A stretch of 64,000 nucleotides of DNA, taken from Anaerotruncus massiliensis (ex Togo et al. 2026). GTDB lineage: Bacteria; Bacillota; Clostridia; Oscillospirales; Ruminococcaceae. A program made the position numbers and the translations under genes. How positions within the stretch are numbered: position 1 is the first letter of the stretch; each line of letters begins with the position of its first letter. The stretch lies in contig NZ_LT962687.1 of the NCBI RefSeq assembly GCF_900199635.1, positions 667,501 through 731,500 on the forward strand, given 5' to 3'. The notes under the pieces were generated by a model. It was not told the DNA's origin and searched no databases. It was given only the letters and a program-made list of their open reading frames with translations. Shown piece by piece: positions 48,888 to 57,065 of this stretch.

Positions 48888-50072
48888 ATGGCCAAGTACC
48901 TTTTTACCTCGGAGTCAGTAACCGAGGGACATCCCGACAAGATCTGCGACCAAATTTCCGACGCGGTGCTCGACGCGATCATCGCGAAGGACCCGCAGGC
49001 GCGCGTGGCGTGCGAGACGGCGGTGACCACCGGCATGGTGCTCATCATGGGGGAGATCTCCACCAACTGCTATGTGGATATCCCCGCCGTGGCGCGCGAC
49101 GTGATCAGGGGGATCGGCTACGACCGCGCGAAATTCGGCTTTGACTATGCGACCTGCGCAGTGCTGACGAGCATCGACGAGCAGTCGGGCGACATCGCGC
49201 TCGGCGTCGACGAGGCGCTCGAGCAGAAGCAGGGCGCGGGCGACGAGGCGGATTCGACCGGCGCGGGCGACCAGGGCATGATGTTCGGCTACGCGTCGGA
49301 CGACACCCCCGAATTGATGCCGATGCCGATCTCGCTGGCCCACCGGCTGGCCAAGCGGCTCTCGGAGGTGCGCCACGACGGGACGCTCCCCTACCTGCGG
49401 CCGGACGGCAAGACGCAGGTGACGGTCGAATACGAGGACGACGCGCCGGTGCGCGTCGACGCGGTGGTCATCTCCAACCAGCATTCGCCCGACGTCTCCC
49501 TCGAGCAGATCCGGGCGGACGTGATCGCGGAGGTCATCGACAAGGTGATCCCCTCCGAGCTGATGGACGACCGCACAAAGATCTACGTGAACCCCACCGG
49601 CCGGTTCGTGATCGGCGGGCCGCAGGGCGATTCGGGGCTCACCGGCCGCAAGATCATCGTCGACACCTACGGCGGCTTCGGCCGGCACGGCGGCGGCGCC
49701 TTCTCGGGCAAGGACCCGACCAAGGTGGACCGCTCGGCGGCCTACGCCGCGCGCTGGGTGGCGAAGAACATTGTCGCCGCCAAGCTCGCCCGCCGCTGCG
49801 AGGTGCAGGTGGCCTACGCGATCGGCGTGGCGAACCCCGTGTCGGTCAACGTCAACACCTTCGGCACCGGCGCGGTGCCTGACGACCGGCTCGCCGAGGC
49901 GGTGACCAGGGTCTTCGACCTGCGCCCGGCGGCGATCATCCGCACTCTCGGCCTGCGCCGCCCGATCTACCGGCAGCTCGCCGCCTACGGCCACATGGGC
50001 CGCGAGGATTTGGGCGTCAGCTGGGAAAAAACCGACAAAACCGACGCGCTTTTGGCCGCCGTGAAGGAATAG
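48888..50072 (+). CDS. metK: S-adenosylmethionine synthetase
   Basis: A 394-aa enzyme making SAM from methionine and ATP. Signatures are [32 protein letters not shown] (family hexapeptide region), [35 protein letters not shown] and [20 protein letters not shown]. The ATG has GGAAGTTCGATAGAAG upstream, a weak site. No good promoter lies in the 52-bp gap, so metK is probably reached from the SAM-I-controlled promoter at 46042, more than 2.8 kb upstream, or by an unseen internal promoter. Confidence 0.98.
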   Translation: MAKYLFTSESVTEGHPDKICDQISDAVLDAIIAKDPQARVACETAVTTGMVLIMGEISTNCYVDIPAVARDVIRGIGYDRAKFGFDYATCAVLTSIDEQSGDIALGVDEALEQKQGAGDEADSTGAGDQGMMFGYASDDTPELMPMPISLAHRLAKRLSEVRHDGTLPYLRPDGKTQVTVEYEDDAPVRVDAVVISNQHSPDVSLEQIRADVIAEVIDKVIPSELMDDRTKIYVNPTGRFVIGGPQGDSGLTGRKIIVDTYGGFGRHGGGAFSGKDPTKVDRSAAYAARWVAKNIVAAKLARRCEVQVAYAIGVANPVSVNVNTFGTGAVPDDRLAEAVTRVFDLRPAAIIRTLGLRRPIYRQLAAYGHMGREDLGVSWEKTDKTDALLAAVKE

Positions 50073-50091
50073 GGCCCAAAACGCCTCACAC

Positions 50092-50131
50092 AAAATCACC
50101 TCGGAACATAGGATGTTCCGAGGTGATTTTT
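50092..50131 (+). terminator. metK terminator overlapping next gene's ribosome site
   Basis: The 17-bp arms AAAATCACCTCGGAACA and TGTTCCGAGGTGATTTT flank a TAGGA loop with a T run. The right arm contains GAGGTGA, the ribosome site of the gene starting at 50133, so read-through transcripts would have this site masked. Confidence 0.85.
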
Positions 50132-50132
50132 C

Positions 50133-50462
50133 ATGCTGCACATCCTGGGAATCGGCCTGCTGTCGGTCTTCGCCTGCATCGGGTTCATCCACGCGGCCGC
50201 GTGGCTCGCGGTGCGCCTGAGCCGGAAAGGCAACGGGGTTTACAAGGTCGTGCCGGTCGGCGGAGAAGGGAAAAATTCGGGCGACCAGATGTCCCTCTTC
50301 TACGCCTGCCTCCAGTGGGAATCCAACCCGAGCGGTCAAGTGCTTCTGCTTTACGACGCGGGCCTCGACGAGCGGGCGGCGCGCGACTGCGAGGAGCTCG
50401 CGCGCGGCGCGGGGGTGCGTTTCGTCCGCTCCCCGGAGGAGCTGGCGGGGCTCCTGCGCTAG
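50133..50462 (+). CDS. Small membrane-anchored protein of unknown function
   Basis: A 109-aa protein. Residues about 2-27 form one membrane anchor (LHILGIGLLSVFACIGFIHA). A cytosolic domain follows (VYKVVPVGGEGKNSGDQMS, LLLYDAGLDERAARDCEELA) that looks like a small alpha/beta fold. I recognise no family. The ATG is 2 nt after the metK terminator, with the only ribosome site (GAGGTGA) inside the terminator stem. Expression therefore probably depends on read-through with ribosome-assisted opening. Confidence 0.75.
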   Translation: MLHILGIGLLSVFACIGFIHAAAWLAVRLSRKGNGVYKVVPVGGEGKNSGDQMSLFYACLQWESNPSGQVLLLYDAGLDERAARDCEELARGAGVRFVRSPEELAGLLR

Positions 50463-50484
50463 GGGCCGCAGGCTCCCGGCGCGC

Positions 50485-50513
50485 TTGCGCTTTCCCGCGC
50501 GGACGGCTATAAT
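50485..50513 (+). promoter_or_regulatory. recD2-comF promoter
   Basis: TTGCGC and TATAAT with 17-bp spacing, 36 bp upstream of the recD2 start. Confidence 0.8.
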
Positions 50514-50549
50514 GATAGCTGTAAATCTTCGCGCGGGGAGGGAAGGAAC

Positions 50550-52772
50550 ATGGAGCTTGGCGAACGCTACCGGCTGGAGGGCGGGGTGGAGACGGTCATC
50601 TTCCACAGCGAGCAGACGGGCTTTACGGTGCTCGAGCTTTCGGCTGACGGCGAGCTGGTCACCGTGGTCGGGGAGTTCGTGGGCATCGCCGTCGGCGAGA
50701 CGCTCATCGTGGAGGGGGTGTACGCCACCCACCCGAAATACGGCCTCCAGCTCAAGGCGGACAAGTATGAGCGGCTGCTCCCGGCGACCGCCGCCGCCAT
50801 CGCCTCCTATCTCTCCTCCGGCGCGATCAAGGGGATCGGCCCCAAGACCGCCGGGCGGCTGGTCGCGCGGTTTGGGGACGAGACGCTCACCGTGATCGAA
50901 CAGAATCCGGCAAGGCTCACTGAGGTTTCCGGAATTTCGCCAAAAAAAGCGGAACAAATTTCCAATGAGTATCGAAAATTGTTTGGTATACGAACTGTAA
51001 TGCTATATCTGGCGAAAATCGGCGTTCCCGCGCCCTTCGCGATCAAGGCGTGGAAGAAGTTCGGCCCCCAGGCGCAGGAGATCGTGTCGCAGAACCCCTA
51101 TGTGCTCTGCTGCGAGGAGATCGGCGTGCCCTTCGAGACGGCGGACGCCGCGGCCGACGCGGCGGGGCTCGCGCCCGACAGCTTCGAGCGGATCGCCGCG
51201 GGCATTCTGCACGTGCTGCGCCACAACAGCATGAACAACGGCCACACCTGTCTGCCCGAGCCGAAGCTGCTCGAGACGGCGGCGCGGCTCGTCCAGACGG
51301 ACAGCTACCACGCCGCCGACGTGCTCGAGGAGCTCGTGGCGCGCGGGGAGCTGGTGCGGCTCGATGTAAAGGGGGAGCCCTTCCTCTACGTCCCCCGCTA
51401 CTACGAGGCGGAGTGCTACATCGCCTCCAAGCTCGCCCTCATGCGCGACCAGCGGGGGGAGGGCCTCACCCCCGATCTCGAGGCTGCGATCTCCGCGCTC
51501 GAGCAAAAGCAGGGGATCACCTACGCGGCGCTCCAGCGGGAGGCGATCGTCACGGCGGTCACCTCCCCCCTCATGATCCTCACCGGCGGCCCCGGCACCG
51601 GCAAGACGACGGCGATCTCGGCGATCATCCGCCTGCTCGGGCAGATGGGGGAGAAGGTGGCGCTCGCCGCGCCGACCGGGCGCGCCGCCAAGCGGATGAC
51701 CGAGCTGACCGGCGTGGAGGCCAGGACGGTCCACCGGCTGCTCGAGGTCGACTTCGACGACGGCTCGGGGGTCACCAAATTCAAGCGCGGGGAGAAGAAC
51801 CCGCTGCCCTGCGAGGCGGTCATCATCGACGAGACCTCGATGATGGACACGCTCCTCTTCGAGTCGCTGCTGCGCGCCGTCAAGTTCTCCTGCCGGCTCA
51901 TCCTCGTCGGCGACCCCGACCAGCTGCCGTCGGTCGGCGCGGGCAACATTCTGAGCGACCTCATCGCGAGCGGCAAGCTCCCCGTCGTGCACCTGTCGGA
52001 GATCTTCCGGCAGGCGGCCAAAAGCCTCATCGTCACCAACGCGCACGCGATCGTCTCGGGGGAGGACCCTCGGCTTGACGCGCGGGACAACGACTTCTTC
52101 TTCCTGCCCGAGCAGCAGTCGGCGCGCATCTGCGCGACCGCCGCCGATCTCTGCGCGCGGCGGCTGCCCAAGAGCTACGGCTTTTCGCCGATGTGGGACA
52201 TCCAGGTGATCGCGCCGACAAGGGTGGGCGCGGCGGGCACCGGGGAGCTCAACCGGGTGCTCCAGCAGGCGCTCAACCCGCCCGACGAGCGCAAAAAGGA
52301 ATTTTCCTCCGGCCCCCAGACGCTGCGCGAGGGGGACAAGGTCATGCAGGTGAAGAACAACTACGACCTCCTGTGGGAAAAGGAGGACGGCGAGGAGGGA
52401 CTCGGCATCTTCAACGGCGACATCGGCGTGATCGAGCTCATCAACCGCCCCTCCTCGTCGATCATCGTGCGGTTCGACGAGGGCCGCCGCGCGGAGTACT
52501 CCTTCGACATGGCGGGCGAGCTCGAGCTCGCCTACGCGATCACCGTGCACAAGAGCCAGGGCAACGAGTACGACGCGGTCATCCTGCCGCTCGCGGAGGG
52601 ACGCAGCCGCATGTATTACCGGAGCCTGCTCTACACGGCGGTCACCCGCGCAAAAAAGCTGCTCATCATCCTCGGTTCGGCCTCGGCGGTGCGCACGATG
52701 GTGCAGAGCCACAAGCGGACCCGCCGCTACGCCAACCTGCGGTTTTTGCTGGGGGAGGTGTGCGATGGCTAG
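50550..52772 (+). CDS. recD2: ATP-dependent RecD2-type DNA helicase
   Basis: A 740-aa SF1B 5'-3' helicase of the RecB/C-independent RecD2 family. The N-terminal OB-like and helix-hairpin-helix regions (about 70-200: GAIKGIGPKTAGRLVARFG, EVSGISPKKAEQI) mark RecD2. Motor motifs are GGPGTGKTTAIS (about 345), APTGRAAKRM, VIIDETSMMD, LVGDPDQLPSVGAG and YAITVHKSQGNEYDAVILP. Residues about 130-155 are encoded by an AT-rich stretch (50941-51000 has 19 G/C of 60) unlike the rest of the gene. The ATG has GGGAGGGAAGG upstream. It overlaps comF by 8 bp. Confidence 0.97.
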   Translation: MELGERYRLEGGVETVIFHSEQTGFTVLELSADGELVTVVGEFVGIAVGETLIVEGVYATHPKYGLQLKADKYERLLPATAAAIASYLSSGAIKGIGPKTAGRLVARFGDETLTVIEQNPARLTEVSGISPKKAEQISNEYRKLFGIRTVMLYLAKIGVPAPFAIKAWKKFGPQAQEIVSQNPYVLCCEEIGVPFETADAAADAAGLAPDSFERIAAGILHVLRHNSMNNGHTCLPEPKLLETAARLVQTDSYHAADVLEELVARGELVRLDVKGEPFLYVPRYYEAECYIASKLALMRDQRGEGLTPDLEAAISALEQKQGITYAALQREAIVTAVTSPLMILTGGPGTGKTTAISAIIRLLGQMGEKVALAAPTGRAAKRMTELTGVEARTVHRLLEVDFDDGSGVTKFKRGEKNPLPCEAVIIDETSMMDTLLFESLLRAVKFSCRLILVGDPDQLPSVGAGNILSDLIASGKLPVVHLSEIFRQAAKSLIVTNAHAIVSGEDPRLDARDNDFFFLPEQQSARICATAADLCARRLPKSYGFSPMWDIQVIAPTRVGAAGTGELNRVLQQALNPPDERKKEFSSGPQTLREGDKVMQVKNNYDLLWEKEDGEEGLGIFNGDIGVIELINRPSSSIIVRFDEGRRAEYSFDMAGELELAYAITVHKSQGNEYDAVILPLAEGRSRMYYRSLLYTAVTRAKKLLIILGSASAVRTMVQSHKRTRRYANLRFLLGEVCDG

Positions 52773-53493
52773 CCTGTGGGAGCGCGCGCTCACCCTGCTC
52801 TTCCCGCACAAATGCTTCCTCTGCGGGCGGGTGCTCGCGGGGGAGGGGTGGCTCTGCGGGGAGTGCGGTCTGCCCGAGACGGCGGGGGAGGCCTGCCCCG
52901 GCTGCGGCAAGCGGCTGGACCGGTGCGTCTGCGAGGCGTCCGGCCCGGTCTGTGACGGCGTGTCCGCGGCGCTCTGGTATGAGGGCGGCGTGCGCCGGGG
53001 CATCCACCGGTACAAATACAGCGGGCGCAGCTATTACGCGCCCTTCCTCGCGGCGCTGATGGCAAAGCGGGTGCGCGGCGACTTTGGGGACGGGGCGTTC
53101 GACCTCGTCACCTGGGTGCCGCTGCACCGCAAAAAGCTCCGCCGGCGCGGGTTCTGCCAGACCGAGCTGCTGGCGCGGGAGCTTTCCCGGCGGCTGGGCG
53201 CGCCCGCCAAAGGCGGGCTCCTGGCCCATACGGGAAAGGGCGGCGCGCAGGCGCGGCAGGAGGGCGCCGCGGCGAGGGAACAGAACGCGCGGGAGGCATT
53301 CTCCCTCTGCCGGGGCGCGGCGCTCAGGGGGGAGCGGGTGCTGCTCGTGGACGACGTGCTCACGACGGGCGCGACGGCCCGCCGGTGCGCGGAGCTTCTC
53401 AAAAAGGCGGGCGCGGGGGAGGTCCGCCTCACCGTGGCGGCCACGACGCCCGCCGGGCAGAGGAAAATGGCGGCAAATGGCGGGCGGCGTTGA
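52765..53493 (+). CDS. comF: ComF family protein (phosphoribosyltransferase-like)
   Basis: A 242-aa protein. N-terminal Cys pairs (CFLCGRVL, CGECG, CPGCGKRLDRC) form a zinc-ribbon-like region. The C-terminal phosphoribosyltransferase fold has LVTWVPLHRKKLRRRGFCQ and the PRPP loop VLLVDDVLTTGATARR. In Bacillus, ComFC supports DNA uptake; elsewhere the role is less clear. The overlap with recD2 and the shared promoter suggest DNA handling. The usual comFA helicase partner is absent. Confidence 0.93.
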   Translation: MASLWERALTLLFPHKCFLCGRVLAGEGWLCGECGLPETAGEACPGCGKRLDRCVCEASGPVCDGVSAALWYEGGVRRGIHRYKYSGRSYYAPFLAALMAKRVRGDFGDGAFDLVTWVPLHRKKLRRRGFCQTELLARELSRRLGAPAKGGLLAHTGKGGAQARQEGAAAREQNAREAFSLCRGAALRGERVLLVDDVLTTGATARRCAELLKKAGAGEVRLTVAATTPAGQRKMAANGGRR

Positions 53494-53518
53494 ATTCTGC
53501 TGTAAATTGTTGTATAAT
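53490..53518 (+). promoter_or_regulatory. Promoter of the mreB homologue
   Basis: TTGAAT and TATAAT with 17-bp spacing. The -35 overlaps the comF stop codon. Confidence 0.8.
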
Positions 53519-53564
53519 GGTGCGGTAATGAATCGGGCGGGGCCCGTCAGGGGGACAAAATCGT

Positions 53565-54581
53565 ATGAATTCAATCGACATCGGGATCGACCTGGGAACG
53601 GCGACGGTACTCGTCTATAACGGCGCGCACGGCATCGTGCTGCGGGAGCCCTCGGTCGTGGCGATCAACACCCGCACCGGGGACGTGCTCAGCGTGGGGG
53701 ACGAGGCGCACGACATGCTGGGCAAGACGCCCGCGAAGATCACCGCCATCCGCCCGCTGGAGGACGGGGTCATCTCCGACTACAAGATGACCGAGGCGAT
53801 GATCAAATACTTCATGAAAAAGGCCTGTCCCAACAATATGATGAAACCGCGGGTGGCGCTCTGCGTGCCCTCGCTCATCACTGGCGTGGAGGCGCAGGCG
53901 GCGGTCGACGCCGCCGTGCAGGCGGGCGCGCGCAGCGTCTACCTGATCGAGGAGCCGGTCGCGGCGGCGATCGGCGCGGGTATCGACATCTCGCGGCCGA
54001 ACGGCAACCTCATCCTCGACATCGGCGGCGGTACGAGCGACATCGCGGTGCTCTCCCTCAACGGCATCGTCTGCAAAACGTCGATCAAGCTGGCGGGGGA
54101 CAAGTTCAACGCCGCGATCATCAAATACATGCGTTCCCGCTACAACGTCCTGCTCGGCGAGCGGATGGCCGAGCGGGTCAAGATCGCGATCGCGAGCGTC
54201 GACCGCGACGCGGAGGACGCGTCCTATGAAGTGAAGGGCCGCCACCTTGCGACCGGACTGCCGACCAAGGTGCTGCTCACCCGGAAGGAACTCTATCCGG
54301 TGATGGTCGAGCTGGTGGACGAGATCCGCGCGGCGGTCCATTCGGTCGTCGAACGCACGCCGCCCGAGCTTGTCGGGGACATCTTCACCAACGGCATGGT
54401 CATGACCGGCGGCGGCGCGATGCTCCACGGCATGGATGTCTATATGTCCCGCGAGCTCAAGATGCCGGTGCGCCTCGCGGAAAACCCCGTCGAATGCGTC
54501 GCGGTCGGCACCGGGCTTTCCTTCCAGTATATCGACCAGCTCGTGGACGGGTTTGTAGCTTCCTCCACCCACCGCCACTGA
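53565..54581 (+). CDS. Rod shape-determining protein, MreB/Mbl family
   Basis: A 338-aa bacterial actin. ATP-binding motifs are IGIDLGTATVLVYNG (phosphate 1), GNLILDIGGGTSDIAVLS (phosphate 2) and GMVMTGGGAMLHGMD (adenosine). EEPVAAAIGAGIDI completes the fold. It organises cell-wall synthesis on the inner membrane. No mreC/mreD follow, so this is likely an Mbl/MreBH-like stand-alone paralogue. The ATG has GGGGGACAAAATCGT upstream, a weak site. Confidence 0.95.
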   Translation: MNSIDIGIDLGTATVLVYNGAHGIVLREPSVVAINTRTGDVLSVGDEAHDMLGKTPAKITAIRPLEDGVISDYKMTEAMIKYFMKKACPNNMMKPRVALCVPSLITGVEAQAAVDAAVQAGARSVYLIEEPVAAAIGAGIDISRPNGNLILDIGGGTSDIAVLSLNGIVCKTSIKLAGDKFNAAIIKYMRSRYNVLLGERMAERVKIAIASVDRDAEDASYEVKGRHLATGLPTKVLLTRKELYPVMVELVDEIRAAVHSVVERTPPELVGDIFTNGMVMTGGGAMLHGMDVYMSRELKMPVRLAENPVECVAVGTGLSFQYIDQLVDGFVASSTHRH

Positions 54582-54600
54582 GCGGCCAATCGTATATTTG

Positions 54601-54643
54601 CCTCCTTTGGTTGGAATACTTTAGGTATCCCAATTGAAGGAGG
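54601..54643 (+). promoter_or_regulatory. Ribosome-site-sequestering hairpin of the coat gene
   Basis: CCTCCTTTGGTTGG (54601-54614) pairs with CCAATTGAAGGAGG (54630-54643), 14 positions with three G-T pairs. An inner AATAC/GGTAT stem lies around TTTA. The whole AAGGAGG ribosome site of the gene at 54653 is in the right arm, so translation should be off unless the hairpin is opened. The trigger is unknown. Confidence 0.7.
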
Positions 54644-54652
54644 TTGTTTTTT

Positions 54653-54835
54653 ATGCCTTTGACGTCCAAAGAGCTTTCCGCCATCGAGGACCAGCTCGGC
54701 GTGGAACAGACGCTCGTCAAAAAGTTCGCGCTTTATGCCCAGATGACCACCGACCCGCAGCTCAAGACCCAGTTTGAACAGAACTCCGCGAAACACCAAA
54801 ACCATTATGACCGGCTGCTCCAGCAGCTGGGGTAG
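54653..54835 (+). CDS. Small CotF-like spore coat protein
   Basis: A 60-aa helical protein (PLTSKELSAIEDQLGVEQTL, VKKFALYAQMT, HYDRLLQQLG). It resembles the helix-rich first part of CotF-family proteins and is followed 8 bp later by a gene with the rest of that pattern. The ATG at 54653 lies 9 nt after AAGGAGG; an in-frame TTG three codons earlier is too close to it. Expression during sporulation is inferred from the family. Confidence 0.75.
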   Translation: MPLTSKELSAIEDQLGVEQTLVKKFALYAQMTTDPQLKTQFEQNSAKHQNHYDRLLQQLG

Positions 54836-54843
54836 GAGGGCGT

Positions 54844-55107
54844 ATGAACCAGCAGAAACTGTTCGGCGACCGTGAAATGATGGAGGACGTGCTTTCGAGC
54901 CAGAAATTCGTCACCGAGGGCTACAACACCTTCGCGAACGAATGCGCGTCGCCAGCCGTCATGAGCGAGCTTATGAACATCCTCAATGAGGAACACCAGA
55001 TTCAGCACGAGGTCTTCGACGAGATGGTCAAGCGCGGCTGGTACCAGACCGAGCCCGCCCCGCAGAAGAAGATCGACCAGTGTAAGCAGCAGCACGCGCA
55101 GGGCTAA
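54844..55107 (+). CDS. Spore coat protein CotF family
   Basis: An 87-aa protein with the coat F domain pattern: FGDREMMEDVLSSQKFVTEG, YNTFANECASPAV, LNEEHQIQHEVFDEMVKRGWY, ending in the typical Gln-rich tail. These are small helical-bundle proteins of the spore coat in Firmicutes and indicate a spore-former. The ATG has GGTAGGAGGG upstream. Second gene of the two-gene coat unit. Confidence 0.88.
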   Translation: MNQQKLFGDREMMEDVLSSQKFVTEGYNTFANECASPAVMSELMNILNEEHQIQHEVFDEMVKRGWYQTEPAPQKKIDQCKQQHAQG

Positions 55108-55154
55108 ATCTTGCCGCTCGGGGAGCGGTGTAGCTTGCCGGTAGTCGACCGGCG
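55108..55154 (+). repeat. Small palindromes leading into copy C
   Basis: TTGCCGCTC-ggg-GAGCGG (about 55113-55129) and GCCGGT-agtcg-ACCGGC (about 55136-55153). The first corresponds to the TTGCC-initiated hairpin before copies A and B. Confidence 0.6.
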
Positions 55155-55715
55155 GCGAGTGACTTTCTTTACGTCAAAGAAAGTCACCAAAGAAGGACGC
55201 CAAAGGACCCTCCGCCGGGTCCTTTGGAATCCCCGGGAGTACCTTGCCAAGACCCGCGAACTACCGCCACTCCCCACGGGTACACCAGCTGTGGGCACAA
55301 TTCTGGTTGCGGGCGCTCCCAACAACGGCTGTCGGAAGGCTCGTCGGGGACATACGGCGGAAAACAACGCCCCGTTCCGGGCGTTCGCGCGCCTTGCGCG
55401 CGTGCGCGGCAAAGCCGCGCAGTTTTCCGCCTCCCCGTGGGCGTTGCGCGCCACGCAAAAGCGGTCGTGCCTCCCCGGGCGCACTTCCGGTACGGTTCCG
55501 GAGACTCTCGGGCAGAGGCATTGCGCCCGCGGCGCGGCGGCAGGCGGGATGCTGTAGGCTCGTCCGCTGATCCGTGGCAGGGCGCCGCCGACTTTGGCCG
55601 AAGGACAACCGGAGGCGGCGTGGGGGTCAAGGGGGCGCAGCCCCCTGCGGCTTCTTTCCCCCATTTCTTGTCCGTACAAGAAATGGGGCCGCCCGCCGGG
55701 GCGGGACCCGGCAAC
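55155..55715 (+). repeat. Dispersed structured element, copy C
   Basis: A 561-bp non-coding copy. H1 here is GTGACTTTCTTT/AAAGAAAGTCAC (55159-55187), completely different bases from A and B but fully paired. H2 is CCAAAGGACC/GGTCCTTTGG (55200-55227), again changed on both arms. The conserved block GGGAGTACCTTGCC, CTCCCCACGGGTACACCAGC and GGTTGCGGGCGCTCCCAACAA follows. GGCGGAAAAC/GTTTTCCGCC encloses inner hairpins AACGCCCC/GGGGCGTT-like and TGCGCGGC/GCCGCGCA. H4 is GGGGGC-gca-GCCCCC (55631-55645); H5 as in the others. Confidence 0.85.
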
Positions 55716-55783
55716 TGCACCGCTCAATGAGCGGCAAATCCAAGCCCGCCGCCGGAGCGCGGTATGCCACAAACCATAACGAA

Positions 55784-55812
55784 AAGGGAGCGGGGATATT
55801 CCCCGCTCCCTT
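55784..55812 (-). terminator. Terminator of the RHH gene
   Basis: The arms AAGGGAGCGGGG and CCCCGCTCCCTT flank ATATT. On the minus strand it ends in TTTTC. It overlaps the stop codon of the gene at 55811. The short stretch 55716-55783 before it holds one GCTC-aat-GAGC palindrome and no gene. Confidence 0.85.
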
Positions 55813-55993
55813 ATTCAACCTCATCGGTGTCTGCTTTGAGATGAGCCAACCCGTACTCAAAAAACTGCACAACAAGCGCATTGAGTGAAATATTTTTAGC
55901 CTGAGCAATTTGTTCCATCCGGTCAACCAGACTTTTGGGCAAACGGAAAGTTTTGTTTACTTTCTCGGGATCCTGCTTTTTTATTTCGAGCAT
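55811..55993 (-). CDS. Ribbon-helix-helix-like small protein
   Basis: A 60-aa protein: short N-terminus, then KVNKTFRLPKSLVDRMEQIA (beta strand and helix A) and KNISLNALVVQFFEYGLAHL (helix B), an Arc/MetJ-type ribbon-helix-helix pattern. An acidic tail follows. ATG 55993 has AGGTGATG upstream; ATG 55999 and GTG 56002 are alternatives. No toxin-like partner is adjacent. Codon use is more AT-rich than its neighbours, which may signal transfer. The DNA-binding role is inferred. Confidence 0.75.
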   Translation of the reverse strand: MLEIKKQDPEKVNKTFRLPKSLVDRMEQIAQAKNISLNALVVQFFEYGLAHLKADTDEVE

Positions 55994-56137
55994 CTGCATC
56001 ACCTGATTATTATTGTAGATGCAAATTGCACGAATATATACACCTTATTTTGCAAGATATTAATATTGTAAACATGGGGATTATTAATTATAATGGAGTT
56101 ACAGCTTCTACATAGGGAAACGGTTTCGGAAGCTGAC

Positions 56138-56171
56138 AAAAACGCCTCGCGGCCTGGCCGCGAGGCGTTTT
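56138..56171 (-). terminator. mscS terminator
   Basis: The arms AAAAACGCCTCGCGGC and GCCGCGAGGCGTTTT flank a CTG-containing loop. The minus-strand exit has TTTTTG. It follows the mscS stop directly. Confidence 0.92.
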
Positions 56172-56172
56172 A

Positions 56173-57054
56173 TCATTTGCCGTGCAGATGAACGTCCATC
56201 TGGTTGTAGGGGATCGAGATGCCTTCCGCGTCAAACCGGCGCTTGACCTCCTCGAGCAGGTCAAAGTTGAGCGTCCAGTAGTCGGGTGTGTCCACCCATA
56301 CGCGGCAGGCGATCTTGATCGCGGAGTCGCCGTGCTCGGACATGCGGACGACCGGCTCGGGATCCCGGTGCGCAAGGGGGTTGTCGCCGAGCGCGCCGCG
56401 GATGATCCGCTTGGCCTTCTCAAAATCGTCGCCGTAGCCGATCGAAAAGACGAGGTCGAGGCGGCGGGTCGGCTCATAGGTGAAGTTGACGATCTCCGCC
56501 TTGGCCACGTCGCCGTTGGGGATGTGCACGACCTTGTTGTCGAAGGTCTTCAGGATCGTGTAGTTGAGGCGGATCTCCTGGATGGTGCCCTCGTTGCCGT
56601 TGATGCGGACATAGTCGCCGAGCGCGAAGGGCTTGGTAAAGAGCACCGACATGCCGCCCGCGAGGTTCGCGAGGGAGTCCTTGACGGCCAGCGAGACCGC
56701 CAGGCCGAAGACGCCGAAGAGGGCGATGAGCGACCCGGCGGCGGAGGGGGCGAGCACGGTGACGACGATGATGCCGAGCACGATATAGAGCACCGCGCAG
56801 ATGATTGAAACGATGAAATTATGCAGGGTGGGGTCGAGCTTGGAGCGCTTAAGCATTTTGCGGGAGAAGGAGCAGATCCAGCGCACAAGCAGGATGCCGG
56901 CCGCGAGGATGATGAGCGCCGTCAGCAGGCGGGGGGCGAAGTCGAGAAATTTGTGCCACAGGTAGTTCCACCGGGTGTCGGAGGGCATGCTGGTGAGGGC
57001 GTTCACCACCTCCTGGATTTCGGAGGCGGCGGAGGAGGTGTCGATGGTTTCCAT
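56173..57054 (-). CDS. mscS: Small-conductance mechanosensitive channel, MscS family
   Basis: A 293-aa membrane channel protecting against hypo-osmotic shock. It has three N-terminal membrane helices (about 35-140). The pore helix TM3 is Gly/Ala-rich: GLAVSLAVKDSLANLAGGMS. The beta domain begins GDYVRINGNEGTIQEI, and the family motif IPNGDV appears in VVHIPNGDVAKAEI. ATG 57054 has AAAGGAG at 5 nt; an ATG five codons upstream overlaps that site. It is co-directional with the upstream AraC gene, 12 bp away, so they may share a transcript. Confidence 0.95.
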   Translation of the reverse strand: METIDTSSAASEIQEVVNALTSMPSDTRWNYLWHKFLDFAPRLLTALIILAAGILLVRWICSFSRKMLKRSKLDPTLHNFIVSIICAVLYIVLGIIVVTVLAPSAAGSLIALFGVFGLAVSLAVKDSLANLAGGMSVLFTKPFALGDYVRINGNEGTIQEIRLNYTILKTFDNKVVHIPNGDVAKAEIVNFTYEPTRRLDLVFSIGYGDDFEKAKRIIRGALGDNPLAHRDPEPVVRMSEHGDSAIKIACRVWVDTPDYWTLNFDLLEEVKRRFDAEGISIPYNQMDVHLHGK

Positions 57055-57065
57055 GAGGGCTCCTT

